From: Rhizobium grahamii
Lineage (GTDB): Bacteria > Pseudomonadota > Alphaproteobacteria > Rhizobiales > Rhizobiaceae
DNA: 64,000 bases
Assembly (NCBI RefSeq): GCF_009498215.1
Contig: NZ_CP043499.1
Coordinates: forward strand, 1,116,001-1,180,000
Reading direction: 5' to 3'
Under the pieces are notes generated by a model. It was not told where the DNA came from and did not search any database. It saw nothing but the letters and a program-made list of their open reading frames with translations. The position numbers and the translations under genes are program-made. Shown piece after piece: positions 43,188-52,390 of the stretch. Positions within the stretch are counted from its first letter, which is position 1. Each line of letters begins with the position of its first letter.

Positions 43188-44185
43188 ATGGCAATAACCC
43201 TTGATCAGACGATAGCGCAGAAGCAACGCAGCTGGTTCGCGTCCGTCTTTGCGAGCCAGACCTTGTGGGTCCTCATCGCCGTCATTCTCGCCTGCATCTT
43301 CCTGTCATTCGCCACCAGTTCCTTCGCCACCCCTACCAACCTTTACAATATCACCCGCAACGTCACCTTCGTCGCTATCATTGCTCTCGGCATGACGCTT
43401 GTCATCATCACCGGAGGCATCGACCTGTCGGTCGGTTCGGTGCTTTGCCTCTGCAGCATGGTGCTGGCGGTGACCATGCATGCCGGATACGGCATCGGAA
43501 CGGGCATTGCCGCATCGATCGGCACAGCGCTGATCGTGGGCGCTTTCAACGGTATTTTGATTGCCTACCTCGGGTTTCCGCCCTTCGTTGTCACGCTCGG
43601 CATGCTGTCCATTGCCCGCAGCCTCGCGATGGTCGCCTCGAACAACACCGTTGTCTTCCAGTTTGGACCGGATCACGACAAGCTGCTGGCGCTCGGCGGC
43701 GGAGCATGGCTTTTCGGCATCGCCAATCCGGTACTGTATATGGCTGCGCTGGCACTGTTGACCGGCTTTGTGCTGCGCTGGACGCGATTTGGACGCTACG
43801 TCTTCGCCATCGGTGGAAACGAGCACGCCGCGACGCTGACGGGCGTCCCTGTCCGGAAAATCAAAGTCATGGTTTACATGGTCTCGGCGCTTTCGGCGGG
43901 CGTGGCCGGCATCATCCAGACCGGCTGGCTTGGCGCCGTGACCACGAACATTGGGGCTGGCATGGAGCTTCAGGTTATCGCCGCAGCCGTCATCGGTGGC
44001 GCCAACCTGGCGGGTGGCGTCGGCACCGCCTTCGGGCCATCGTCGGTGCCGCCTTGATCGAGGTCATCCGAAACAGCCTTGGTCTCCTCGGCATTAACGC
44101 CTTCTGGCAAGGCACCTTCATCGGTGCGGCGATTGTTCTGGCCGTTTTATTCGACCGCTTGAGAAACCTGGGACGCAGCGAGTAG
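43188..44185 (+). pseudogene. Sugar ABC transporter permease (RbsC/FrcC-like), frameshifted near the 3' end
   Basis: The permease frame starts at ATG 43188 and covers about eight membrane segments with the family stretches ITGGIDLSVGSVLCLCSM, GGNEHAATLTGVPVRKIKVM and AAVIGGANLAGGVGTAFG. It then shifts at about 44034-44038 and stops at 44057. The +1-shifted frame continues with AIVGAALIEVIRNSLGLLGI and NAFWQGTFIGAAIVLAVLFD to 44185, the expected C-terminus. One extra G in the GGG run at 44034-44036 would restore a protein of about 332 residues. If real, the mutation removes the last two membrane segments. A homopolymer sequencing error is equally possible. Confidence 0.8.
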
Positions 44186-44749
44186 TAACGGGCTCTGGGG
44201 CCGCCAGTTGGTCACCCCAGAAGTCAGCTCCCAGCCTAAGACGCGCCGCGAAATAATTGACCTAGATACTCCAGGCCCGCACAGGCGACCTCCGGCCATG
44301 TTTAACGTTATCGTCAAGGACGCGGTTGATAGCTGCGCTTCTCCGATTGCGGAGCATGCCATGAGGGAGATCAGCGACTGGCTTGACGAGAATGGGAATG
44401 AGCAAGGGAACCTCGACGACGATGTGGCCGTTGGATAACTTTAGTGCGTTTGGCCTTGAGGACTTTGAACGGTGGCTGCTTTCGAGCGTCGGATGCCTCA
44501 CGTATCGGATCTAAGGGCGGCGGCCTCGCCTTCTGTTTGTCGGCCCGTGGCGATGAGAGGCCCAATAGCGATGTCGATCTCGCGTAGCCCGTGGACCACG
44601 GCACTTGGCGGACCTTCTCGTGTTTGCTGGCCGTGTTGCCCTTGATCGGGAACCCGCGCCAATGTGTGCCAACGAGAAAGACTTCACGCGCACGTGAAAC
44701 AGCGTAGATTAGCGTTGCGAAATCCACCATCTCGAACGAAACGGCAGCC
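44186..44749. other. Mostly non-coding interval
   Basis: About 560 bp after the permease. A 46-codon plus-strand ORF at 44298-44438 (MFNVIVKDAVDSCASPIAEH onward) is acidic and protein-like but has no ribosome binding site. The longer minus-strand frames look like shadows. No hairpin with a T-run was found. Confidence 0.3.
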
Positions 44750-44929
44750 ATGGCAGCAGGAAACAAATCATCGCATGCGAACGTACCGCAGAACCGTCGC
44801 TATAAATTCAACCCCAAGAGAGGCCCCAAGCCGCAGGTACTCGCTGAGGCCAATCGCACTGTTATATGGATAGCCTCGCTGGTGTTGGTCGCTTTTCTCA
44901 TGGTCATCGCGATCCAGATAGTGTGGTAG
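44750..44929 (+). CDS. Candidate 59-residue single-pass membrane protein
   Basis: The ORF from ATG 44750 to TAG 44927-44929 encodes a basic, Asn/Arg/Lys-rich N-terminus (NVPQNRRYKFNPKRGPKPQV). One strong membrane helix follows at about 36-58 (RTVIWIASLVLVAFLMVIAI) and the protein ends QIVW. The positive-inside pattern predicts a cytoplasmic N-terminus and a periplasmic end. No strong ribosome binding site is visible, and a minus-strand ORF with a good AAGGAGG overlaps it (44768-45049), so coding is not certain. I do not know the family. Confidence 0.45.
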   Translation: MAAGNKSSHANVPQNRRYKFNPKRGPKPQVLAEANRTVIWIASLVLVAFLMVIAIQIVW

Positions 44930-45134
44930 CCGCCACCAACCCTTGGGCCGGCGTGCTGACCACATCAGGAACCTACATCGGCGCGGTGGGACGGCTGCCA
45001 TCGACGCGGTCATCGCGGGCGACGCCTTCCAAGATAACCGCGACGGCATCTTGCCTCCTTGACGCTTGAAAATGCGTGACAACCGGCCGGGAGCCGGCGA
45101 CACGCCAAGCCGACACCAATCAGCTCAACCGTGG

Positions 45135-45233
45135 AAGTACGCTACGGAAAATTGGCACGTAACATTACGTGAAGCTTAGGCGACGCGCCCTTGTTCTAGT
45201 TGCGCTCCTCCCGTAACCGAGCGCACGGTTACG
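45135..45233. promoter_or_regulatory. Cluster of GTAAC-containing dyads
   Basis: AAGTACGCTACGGAAA at 45135-45150 differs at two positions from the motif AAGTACGTTACGGTAA found at 51927 and 56201. It is followed by a perfect dyad CACGTAA-CA-TTACGTG (45156-45171), and CGTAACCG-N6-CGGTTACG (45212-45233), the latter followed by TTTTC. The region is downstream of one operon and upstream of an uncertain minus-strand ORF. Confidence 0.4.
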
Positions 45234-45338
45234 TTTTCAGACCAACGCTCTTTCTGGCATTCGACATGTACTTGAGGTGATGACCAGAACCTGCGGGAAG
45301 CCAGCCCACTTCCCGCGCCCTGGGAGGGTCCTTGACGC

Positions 45339-46556
45339 TCAGACGAGCAGAAGCTTCTTCAGTACCGAAAACACCTCCTTGTAAGGCAGTTGGGATGCGC
45401 CAGCGATTGCGAATGGGATCAGCGCCGCAGCGGCGACCGGCAGCAATGTCCTGCGGTTGACGAGCATGGACGACAGCTTGCGCGTCTGTTCGTACTGCTT
45501 GCTGAGATCGACCGGGTCGATCGATTGCTCGGCTTCCGCGACATCCGGCGCCACCACATTCTCACCGATCGCCTTCCGCTCGGAGGCGCGCTGCAGAGTT
45601 GTTGCCCGCGCCGACAGGGTCAACAGCGTTCGGTCTTTCATCTGCGCAAGCGGTTTCGAGAAGGCAGAAAGCGGATAAGCAAAGAACGCTAGGACGAGCA
45701 GCAGCCACGCAGCCATAATGGTCGTGAGCGTTGCAACAGAAAGATCGCCCTGCATTTGATGCTTGGCGACCGCGGCTGCCATCCCGCAACTCACACCAAA
45801 AACGAAAAGGACATAGGCATTCGGATATTCTCCCACGAAAGCAAGCCCGCCCTTGCCATCCGGATGCGTCGACACCAGCCTCAAGTCGAGGCGCGCAATG
45901 TTCCGTAGCAGTTGAGCCCATACGAGATGCCGCCACACACCGCGAGCAAACAGGAAGATGAAGAGCGGAATGCTGATGAAGACGCTCCACCAGCCAGCAA
46001 GGGTCAGATGAGGAACGTCTCCAGTCACGGTGACTGCCCAGCTTGTTGAGGGAGCTTGCCTGAAGGTCGCGAAGGCCAGCAACACGGAGACGATCGCGAG
46101 CGCAAGACACGCGGCTTCAGCTACAAATGAATCGCGGCGTTTAAGGGACTTGTCCACCGCGACGATCACCGATCCATGCAAAGAAGGCGGAATCAAAGGC
46201 GCACGGAGAAATTGGCCTAGCTTGCGACGCAAACCCGATTCAACCGCCTGCTCGGCTGCCAGAAAAGCGGCGATGCCAATGAAGAAACGCGCCCATGGGC
46301 CGGGATCAGTGAGATATGCCCGCAACGTTGGGGTCTGCCAGGCCAATGTCGGGAGCGTCAGAAGAAGCGGAACCACCCACGCTGCGGCCACGAACATAAG
46401 GATGCGGCGGCTCGTATGAAGGTTTCGTTCGTGAACGATATTGAGCCGCCGCTGAATCTCAAAGAACGGACCGCCATGCGAGGCAAGGAATTCCAGCCGA
46501 TCCTCCCGGTGGCTTGCGCTGCCTGATAGCTCTGACGCAAGCTTTGCCTTCATCAT
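45339..46556 (-). CDS. Uncharacterised multi-pass membrane protein
   Basis: Protein of 405 residues with about eight hydrophobic segments (about 47-68, 87-103, 145-165, 190-212, 246-266, 280-302 and two near 365-395). The soluble parts carry EFLASHGGPFFEIQRRLNIV near the N-terminus and a charged loop before the last segments (EQSIDPVDLSKQYEQTRKLS). I do not recognise the family. ATG 46554-46556 has AGAGGA ahead, and a TTG further upstream would overlap the DUF2950 gene. It is the last gene of the leftward operon with DUF3300 and DUF2950 and presumably serves the same envelope function. Confidence 0.75.
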   Translation of the reverse strand: MMKAKLASELSGSASHREDRLEFLASHGGPFFEIQRRLNIVHERNLHTSRRILMFVAAAWVVPLLLTLPTLAWQTPTLRAYLTDPGPWARFFIGIAAFLAAEQAVESGLRRKLGQFLRAPLIPPSLHGSVIVAVDKSLKRRDSFVAEAACLALAIVSVLLAFATFRQAPSTSWAVTVTGDVPHLTLAGWWSVFISIPLFIFLFARGVWRHLVWAQLLRNIARLDLRLVSTHPDGKGGLAFVGEYPNAYVLFVFGVSCGMAAAVAKHQMQGDLSVATLTTIMAAWLLLVLAFFAYPLSAFSKPLAQMKDRTLLTLSARATTLQRASERKAIGENVVAPDVAEAEQSIDPVDLSKQYEQTRKLSSMLVNRRTLLPVAAAALIPFAIAGASQLPYKEVFSVLKKLLLV

Positions 46557-46558
46557 CG

Positions 46559-47500
46559 TCAGTCCTCTGTCACCGACCAACGGTCCCCCGGATTGAACTG
46601 CTTCATCGCTCGCGCGATCTTGTCGGTATCCGCTCCGAGATCGGCTTGGTAGACAATGCCATTGCGGTTGACGACGAAGGTGTTGACGCCCGTCTCGCCG
46701 TACTTCACTGGCCAGGCGACCAGGGCAAAGCCCGCGATCATGTTGCCGTTGATCACGTAGTCAAAGGGACCGCCGGCGATATTGCCGCCCTGTCGGGTCA
46801 GCACCTTGTAGCGGTAACCGAAATATCCGTCGTTCTTTGACTTGTCGAATTGAACGTAGTCGAGATAGGGCGCCGCGGGGCTCTCGCCGAGGCCGTCGCT
46901 CTCGGGCCAGTAAAGACCGTCGGCTCGGCCGGGGCTGCTCACGAGCTTCTGCGCATACTCGAGCACCCCGTCCCCGTCGTGATCGGCGGTCGCGTATTGC
47001 TGCTGGGCATCTACATAACCGCGCACGGTTTCGATTGTCTGGATTTCGTTTTCGCCAATGCGGCGGTTGATGATCTCCTCGATACCGACCACCGGATCGA
47101 AGGCGAATTTGCCATTCTCAGCCTTTACGATCGGGAATGGGAACGGCCACATGACCTCGCCGACATCGACGATGCTCTGGCCGTTCTTCTCCTCGAGAGC
47201 GATACGCTTTCCGATGCCATCCTTGATCGCCGCCAGCGTTTCGGTCACCCCATCGGTCGCCTTGAGGTGTGCTGCATCGACGCCGAGAATGGACGCCAGC
47301 TTGTCGAGATCCGAGGCGTTGACGGCCTCCTTGAACGCGGCCAGTGCTGCGTCGGCGCTATCGTATTCGGTCGGCAACTGCTTCGACACGAGGTCGACAA
47401 GGTTCTTCTCGGCGGCAAACGTGCCCGTGGCCGACAACAGGACCGACAACGCTAGCGCAGCAATCAAACGAAATCCAATGCGAGGGTTATGGGCGCTCAT
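46559..47500 (-). CDS. DUF2950 family exported protein
   Basis: Periplasmic protein of 313 residues with a signal peptide (about 1-29, ending GTFAAE). The DUF2950 pattern is clear: YDSADAALAAFKEAVNASDL near the start, a central YVDAQQQYATADHDGDGVLE stretch, GLYWPESDGLGESPAAPYLD, and the C-terminal YGETGVNTFVVNRNGIVYQA then DLGADTDKIA. The ADHDGDGVLEYA element resembles a calcium-binding loop. The function is unknown. DUF2950 and DUF3300 genes are often neighbours in proteobacteria, as here (23-bp gap), so they probably act together in the envelope. Confidence 0.88.
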   Translation of the reverse strand: MSAHNPRIGFRLIAALALSVLLSATGTFAAEKNLVDLVSKQLPTEYDSADAALAAFKEAVNASDLDKLASILGVDAAHLKATDGVTETLAAIKDGIGKRIALEEKNGQSIVDVGEVMWPFPFPIVKAENGKFAFDPVVGIEEIINRRIGENEIQTIETVRGYVDAQQQYATADHDGDGVLEYAQKLVSSPGRADGLYWPESDGLGESPAAPYLDYVQFDKSKNDGYFGYRYKVLTRQGGNIAGGPFDYVINGNMIAGFALVAWPVKYGETGVNTFVVNRNGIVYQADLGADTDKIARAMKQFNPGDRWSVTED

Positions 47501-47523
47501 GGCAATAACTCCGTTCGGTTCGA

Positions 47524-48954
47524 TTAGCGTCGACGTCCGCCATGGGGAACACGGGCATGACCGCCGCCACCGCGACCACCACCGCTGAAGTGGGCTCCCC
47601 CGCCACCTCTGCCTCCGCCGCTGAAGTGCCCACCGCCTCCACCTCGATGCCCCGCGAACTCCGGACGGCTGGCATGGTGTCCACCACCCATGGCACCACC
47701 GCCACGGCGTGAGTGCAGGTTGGCGGCGCTTCGCGAGCGGACCTCACCGAGGCCGGACGGGCGGTGCGGGCGAGCATCGAGCTTGTCGGCCATAGCGTGA
47801 TGTCCGATGTCGCGGCCGCCGCGATCACCTATCTCTCCTCGCCGGTCGCCAGCGGGGCGATTGGCAACCCGGTCGCGCAGATCGGCACCGCCGCCGGCGA
47901 TCTTGTTGGCTCTGACGTCCTTGATGGCGGACGGCGTTATCCTGGCATGGCCAGCCCCGGCCGCTTTCGCCTTGACGGACTTGGCCTTCGTGCGGATATC
48001 GTTGTTGCCGCCCGCTTCCAACCTGTTGCGGATGTTGGTCTTGTCGATGTTGGCGAACTGATTGTGATCGAACTTGATCTTGCTGCGATCGACGTTCTTC
48101 CAATCGACATCGTTGAAGTTGACCTTGTCGTTACGATCGAACCTGTTGAAGCAGTGGTCGCAATCGATGTCGATATCATTGCCGTCGAAGCGACCGCCCC
48201 AGACCCCCCATCGGTCCCAATCGACCACGGCCCCAAAAATCGCACCGGTCACGAAGCCTGCGAAATACGTCGCTGTGGGATAGTAGTAGTTTGGATAGGG
48301 ATCGGGGTAGTAGCCGATCGGGGCTGCAGCATATGCGTCGTCATAGAGCATCTGCGGTTCATACTGCGGCACGTAGATCTTCTCGGGATTGGCCGCCTGG
48401 ATGACCACATTGTCGTTCTGCTGAACGACTTTCACCTTGTCGTCCGTCTTGATGATGCCGTCAGCCACCGCCTTGTCGCGCAGTGTCTGGATGGCAATAA
48501 GGAGATCCTTTTGCTGGTCGGCAACCGCATCGCCAAGCTGCTGCGTCCAGTCGAGGTCGTCGCCCATCATCTTCACGACGTCTGGATAATTCAGGAGCGA
48601 AACGACGCTGCCATCCCAGTCGTCCTTGGGCTTCAGCGCGGCGTTTCCTTTGACCTGCTCCAAAAATCGGGACGCTTCGACGATCTGCAACGGATAGAGC
48701 GAGGCAGAGGTTATGAGGGCGACGAGTTCGTCCGGGTAAAGGGCAATCCGCGCGACCAGAACCTGCATGTCCTCGTCGCTCAGCCCATCAGTAGCAGAGG
48801 CTGGCGCGGACGTCGGTGTAGGCACGGTCGACGCGGACGGAGAAGTTTGCTCCTGAGAGTGAAGTGCGCCGCTGCCGACAGTTAGAAACGTCGAAGCGAG
48901 CACCAGGATTGCCCAGCGTTTGGGGTCACCGAGAGAACACAACGCCATCGACAA
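47524..48954 (-). CDS. DUF3300 family exported protein with Gly/Arg/His-rich tail
   Basis: Exported protein of 476 residues. A hydrophobic N-terminal segment (about 12-32) is followed by a Ser/Thr/Pro linker. The DUF3300 domain, about 58-270, has LVARIALYPDELVALITSAS and the later KIYVPQYEPQMLYDD, YYPDPYPNYYYP and a short hydrophobic FVTGAIFGAVVDW. The C-terminal 180 residues are low-complexity: Asp/Asn/Arg-rich, then Gly/His/Arg-rich repeats (GGGGHFSGGGRGGGGAHFSG). The function is unknown. It is the first gene of the operon DUF3300, DUF2950 and membrane protein. The motif AAGTACGTTACCGTAA lies 93 bp upstream. Confidence 0.87.
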   Translation of the reverse strand: MSMALCSLGDPKRWAILVLASTFLTVGSGALHSQEQTSPSASTVPTPTSAPASATDGLSDEDMQVLVARIALYPDELVALITSASLYPLQIVEASRFLEQVKGNAALKPKDDWDGSVVSLLNYPDVVKMMGDDLDWTQQLGDAVADQQKDLLIAIQTLRDKAVADGIIKTDDKVKVVQQNDNVVIQAANPEKIYVPQYEPQMLYDDAYAAAPIGYYPDPYPNYYYPTATYFAGFVTGAIFGAVVDWDRWGVWGGRFDGNDIDIDCDHCFNRFDRNDKVNFNDVDWKNVDRSKIKFDHNQFANIDKTNIRNRLEAGGNNDIRTKAKSVKAKAAGAGHARITPSAIKDVRANKIAGGGADLRDRVANRPAGDRRGEIGDRGGRDIGHHAMADKLDARPHRPSGLGEVRSRSAANLHSRRGGGAMGGGHHASRPEFAGHRGGGGGHFSGGGRGGGGAHFSGGGRGGGGHARVPHGGRRR

Positions 48955-49046
48955 GTCTCCTTCGCACGTGAAGCCGCACCCGCTGAAAGCGTTCGGCTGG
49001 AGAATGGGATCGAAGGGACAAGCGAACAGAAAAATTGCCGCGCGGT

Positions 49047-49062
49047 AAGTACGTTACCGTAA
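49047..49062. promoter_or_regulatory. Repeated motif AAGTACGTTACCGTAA, copy A
   Basis: Sixteen-base element 93 bp upstream of the DUF3300 start. Closely similar copies stand upstream of the DUF4239 gene and the Cache cyclase. Core symmetry TTAC-C-GTAA suggests a protein binding site. Confidence 0.5.
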
Positions 49063-49131
49063 AACGCGATGTAACAAATGTACGGTACCGCTGGAGTCAG
49101 TCAGAGAAAACTTGGGCGTGAACTGCTGAAT

Positions 49132-49926
49132 TCACTTCGGGAAGAGGAATGTAATTCCGGCGCGAACGCCCCAGCCTTGCGGACCGCTATCCGGTGAGTC
49201 AGCCCAATAGCGGGCACCGACCTGGAAGCTGACGGGCTGCTTGTCGAAAGTTACAAGCTTGGAGACCGAGAAATTGATCGGGACACTCCACTGATTGCTT
49301 TCCCAATCGTAGGTGCTTTCAGTGTTCAGCGCGAAGGTCCAGGCGTCTTGCGTGGTATAGGAAATGAACGGCTGGAGGAACGTCGAACTTATGTCCGAAC
49401 GACCTCCGTCACCGGCCACGGACCAGATATGATTGGCGAGCGCGCCATAGGTCCAAGGGCCATCTTGCTTGAGGATGACCCCTGTCGGCCCCAACCCCAG
49501 CTTTTCGCCGCCGAGCAATGGCTCGGTCGCCGTGGGAATCAAGATAGCAGGACCTGCACCCCAGATGATGCCGCCGGGTGCGGGCTCTTTGGGCGAGAAG
49601 AAGAAGCTCTGAAGCGTATCGCCGAGGCCGAATTGCGTCCCGCTGTCTCCAGCGATATCGTCCTGCCACGTGACCGGTACGATCGTTCGGGAGATAACAT
49701 TCCAGTCGTCGTTGAGCTCGAACGGGATGACAGGCTGGATATTCAGAACCGCCTTGTGACCGTCGGCTGGACCGTACCCACTATCGTAGTTGAACTGGAA
49801 CGGGACGCTGATCAGCGACGCGATGGGATTTGAGAGCTTCTTGGCAAGATCTGCGTCCTGAGCCGAAGCCAGTGGCGCGAATGAAAGGATGCTCAGCGAT
49901 ACGAAGACATGCAACCGTGTCATCAT
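49132..49926 (-). CDS. Exported outer-membrane-type transporter/beta-barrel protein
   Basis: Protein of 264 residues with a signal peptide (1-22, ending LASAQ). The mature part has alternating beta-strand character and ends in ITFLFPK with a penultimate aromatic pattern fitting an outer-membrane barrel. Segments such as LGLGPTGVILKQDGPWTYGA, LANHIWSVAGDG and WTFALNTESTYDWESNQWSV are typical of the uncharacterised 'transporter' family related to phenol-pathway meta-barrels. The substrate is unknown. It follows another barrel gene on the same strand by 20 bp, so the two probably form an operon. Confidence 0.72.
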   Translation of the reverse strand: MMTRLHVFVSLSILSFAPLASAQDADLAKKLSNPIASLISVPFQFNYDSGYGPADGHKAVLNIQPVIPFELNDDWNVISRTIVPVTWQDDIAGDSGTQFGLGDTLQSFFFSPKEPAPGGIIWGAGPAILIPTATEPLLGGEKLGLGPTGVILKQDGPWTYGALANHIWSVAGDGGRSDISSTFLQPFISYTTQDAWTFALNTESTYDWESNQWSVPINFSVSKLVTFDKQPVSFQVGARYWADSPDSGPQGWGVRAGITFLFPK

Positions 49927-49946
49927 CTACGCACTCCGACTTGGTT

Positions 49947-50735
49947 TCAGAACCGAATATGGACCCCGAGTATCGGACCGTGCTGGATCACGTCGTAGGT
50001 GAAGCCGTCGTGGTTGTAGTCCACACCCTGCGCACGATAGCCGGCCACTGCGGAGACCTTTTCATTGATCTTGTAGCCAATTGCAGCAAGAGCATCCCAG
50101 TCGAGATCGGCCCCGCCCCCGCCAATCATGGCCCAGCCGGTCACGAAGACACGATCGGTGAACGAGTGGCTACCCTTGAAGCCGATCAGGCCATCGACCC
50201 AGTTGGCATCGTCGGATTGCGAGAGGTTCCCGATGAGCCCGCCGCTAAGGCCGATGCGGGTCTCGACATGCCAGAACCGCGCGCCACCGAGAATGTCGAA
50301 ACGGGTCTGCTGATCTTCGTAAAGCGTGTATGCGCCGCCGACCATGGCGGTGAAGGTGACGGACTTGAGGCTGACTTCGTCAGCGATCACACCACGTGGC
50401 GTTGCCGAGTCCGTCGTCACCCTCGCATAGCTGATGTCGGTGAAAACGCTGTACCTGTCATAGCGGGCGTCGCCCGCCGCCATGAAGGCGAAGTCGAGAT
50501 CGGATAGAATGTCGCTGAAATTTTCGCTGACATCCACAGTCGGCAGTCCGAACACCTGGGTCTTGCCGTCGAGCCCGGCCGCCCAGAAGTAAGGCGAGAA
50601 GGAGAAGGACCAACCATTCGTACTTTGCGGCACGGGCTGAGGAGTGGACGCTGGAAGGATGTCAGCGGCGAATGCAGAAGAGGAAATGGCAAGTGCAGTG
50701 ACAATGCCGGCTGCGTACCCAGTCTTACTAAACAT
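49947..50735 (-). CDS. Exported outer-membrane beta-barrel protein
   Basis: Protein of 262 residues with a signal peptide (1-24, ending SSAFAA). The mature part begins with a Pro/Gln-rich stretch and then shows repeated amphipathic strands (WSFSFSPYFWAAGLDGKTQV, FMAAGDARYDRYSVFTDISY, ARFWHVETRIGLSGG). It closes with a C-terminal strand GPILGVHIRF ending in Phe, the classic outer-membrane assembly signal. ATG 50733-50735 has GGGGGAAAG ahead; the frame runs open to 50843. The function is unknown. It is paired with the second barrel gene downstream. Confidence 0.78.
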   Translation of the reverse strand: MFSKTGYAAGIVTALAISSSAFAADILPASTPQPVPQSTNGWSFSFSPYFWAAGLDGKTQVFGLPTVDVSENFSDILSDLDFAFMAAGDARYDRYSVFTDISYARVTTDSATPRGVIADEVSLKSVTFTAMVGGAYTLYEDQQTRFDILGGARFWHVETRIGLSGGLIGNLSQSDDANWVDGLIGFKGSHSFTDRVFVTGWAMIGGGGADLDWDALAAIGYKINEKVSAVAGYRAQGVDYNHDGFTYDVIQHGPILGVHIRF

Positions 50736-50887
50736 CAGCTTTCCCCCGAAGGCTGCGGCATGAATGGACTTCACGTCAACCTGAGCTTGCGCCTGTTCGA
50801 ACGGGAAGGAAAGCGATCGCCAATGGACGGATGCAGTTTGCACTCTGATGTTGCATTGGCGCTACTGGTGCTCGGCTGGCCGGAAGA

Positions 50888-51697
50888 TCATCGATGCCCG
50901 GCTGCAGGCTGGGCCGACCCGGAGAAACCCTGCCGTGTCCAGTCGTAAACGCGGACGTCCGTCCGGAAGGCACCAAGCCTGGCCGTGGCAAGATCGAGGA
51001 TATCGATGACGATCGCCGTCCAGATCAGGGTCAACAAAAGGACGAGGAACCGGACCGGCGGCCCCTTGAGTCCGAACTGATAGCCGAGCGATGCCATTGC
51101 CAGCACGATCACACCGAGGAGGAGCCAGAATATCTGCGACGGCAAGCGGGTCTCCATCGCGAACCGCTCGGAGGTACTGGCATCAAAGGTTTCGTTGACG
51201 GCGCTCATCAGTGCAGCAGCGATCGGGTCAGGTCTCTCGCGCACGATGGCTGTCACTCGGTTCCAGATCTCCCGCTGAAGTCGCGAAGTCTCCTGGTTTG
51301 TGCGCTCGATCGCTTCATCGTCACGCTCGGCACGGACAAAGCCTTCCCGGGCTTCAAGATAGCGCTCAAGCAGGTCTGCGACCTCCGACGCTTCGCGGGA
51401 GCCGACGGCCTGCGCCCGTAGCCATGCGGTACCGATCGCATTGGCTTCGACCAGCGTATCCTGCCGGCGCTCGTTGAACCGCGTGCTTGAGTATGAAAGC
51501 GTGAGCGCCAGAACAAACGCCAAAAGGCCGAGCATTCCTCCGACGACGACGCCGACGTTTTCCGGCTGCGCTTTGCTCCGGATTCGTGCTTGCCTACCGA
51601 CGCTGTAGCCGATCTCGTACGCCGCCAACTGGATAACCAACAAGAGAAGCCCTGCGGCAATTACGCTGACCTTGGCTATTGCTATGAAAACACTCAT
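50888..51697 (-). CDS. Membrane protein, DUF4239/bestrophin-like type
   Basis: Inner-membrane protein of 269 residues with four predicted segments: about 7-25, 49-69, 188-206 and 213-233. The hydrophilic helical domain between segments 2 and 3 begins SYSSTRFNERRQDTLVEANA then IGTAWLRAQ, a well-kept DUF4239 motif. It is a distant relative of the protein at 25062-25826. The function of the family is unknown. Two copies of the AAGTACGnTACnGTAA motif lie in its upstream region. The gene stands alone between barrel genes and the divergent regulator gene. Confidence 0.8.
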   Translation of the reverse strand: MSVFIAIAKVSVIAAGLLLLVIQLAAYEIGYSVGRQARIRSKAQPENVGVVVGGMLGLLAFVLALTLSYSSTRFNERRQDTLVEANAIGTAWLRAQAVGSREASEVADLLERYLEAREGFVRAERDDEAIERTNQETSRLQREIWNRVTAIVRERPDPIAAALMSAVNETFDASTSERFAMETRLPSQIFWLLLGVIVLAMASLGYQFGLKGPPVRFLVLLLTLIWTAIVIDILDLATARLGAFRTDVRVYDWTRQGFSGSAQPAAGHR

Positions 51698-52005
51698 TAC
51701 GTGCCCAGCCCAACTTAAAAGAGTCGAAATTATCTATGGAAGCGTCACGTAATCTCCCCTGACTGGAGAGCCGTTTCCACGGCTTGAACGGTACCAAGAT
51801 CGGCAAAAATCGGAAGTACGATACAGTAACGCGGTTCGTTACAACGCTGTGCTCTTAGAGCGTTCGGCTTTTGCGTCGCAATTGAAGGGGTATCGCGAAG
51901 GCGTAACAGGGTTACTGCAGCAGAGTTTACCGTAACGTACTTCAAAAGATCATTTCTTAGCGCATCCTCACCAGAGCGTTTGGTCGGAAACCGAAAGTTG
52001 ATCCG
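51698..52005. promoter_or_regulatory. Divergent control region with two copies of the AAGTACGnTACnGTAA motif
   Basis: The plus-strand copy AAGTACGATACAGTAA is at 51814-51829. The minus-strand copy, AAGTACGTTACGGTAA plus one A, is at 51926-51942. They face each other between the leftward DUF4239 gene and the rightward genes at 52006 and 52391. No ORF is recognised in the interval. Confidence 0.5.
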
Positions 52006-52287
52006 ATGGGCGACAAGGGAACAGCAAAGAACGGCTCAAAGGAAGCGCAGCGAGGGCTATGGCGGCTGATGCTCAAGCTACCCGCAATTCGCGGTCGGCT
52101 CCAAGTCATAGCGGCAACGTCCAGCCGCCTGAATGGCGCATTCGAAGCATACGAGGAGGCTTGCGTAGCTTTGGAACGCTTCAAGAGAGAACGAGACCGA
52201 GATAGCTGTCCGCTGGTCGAAGAGTACGAAGCTCTTTGTACGGAGATCGAAAGCGACGTGCTCGCCGCCGTTCTGGATGAGAGGTAA
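52006..52287 (+). CDS. Small hypothetical protein
   Basis: ORF of 93 residues, hydrophilic and mostly helical: LWRLMLKLPAIRGRLQVIAA, then AFEAYEEACVALERFKRERD and an acidic end EIESDVLAAVLDER. No domain recognised and no cysteine pattern beyond two scattered residues. The ribosome binding site is weak. It lies in the same direction as the membrane-anchored regulator 104 bp downstream. Codon use looks like that of real genes, but I cannot name a family. Confidence 0.5.
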   Translation: MGDKGTAKNGSKEAQRGLWRLMLKLPAIRGRLQVIAATSSRLNGAFEAYEEACVALERFKRERDRDSCPLVEEYEALCTEIESDVLAAVLDER

Positions 52288-52390
52288 ACCCATTACGCTG
52301 TTATTTATGGTTTCATTAGAAAATCGACTTGCAACCTTATAATTCCAGCACAGATTTCAGCTTGGACTGCCGCTTCACCGGGGGACGACC

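Noticed and set aside
44768..45049. Minus-strand ORF of 93 codons with AAGGAGG ribosome binding site
   Set aside because: Composition (Arg, Pro, Ser, Trp and Met rich) looks like a shadow of the plus-strand ORF, so it is not listed as a gene despite its good site.
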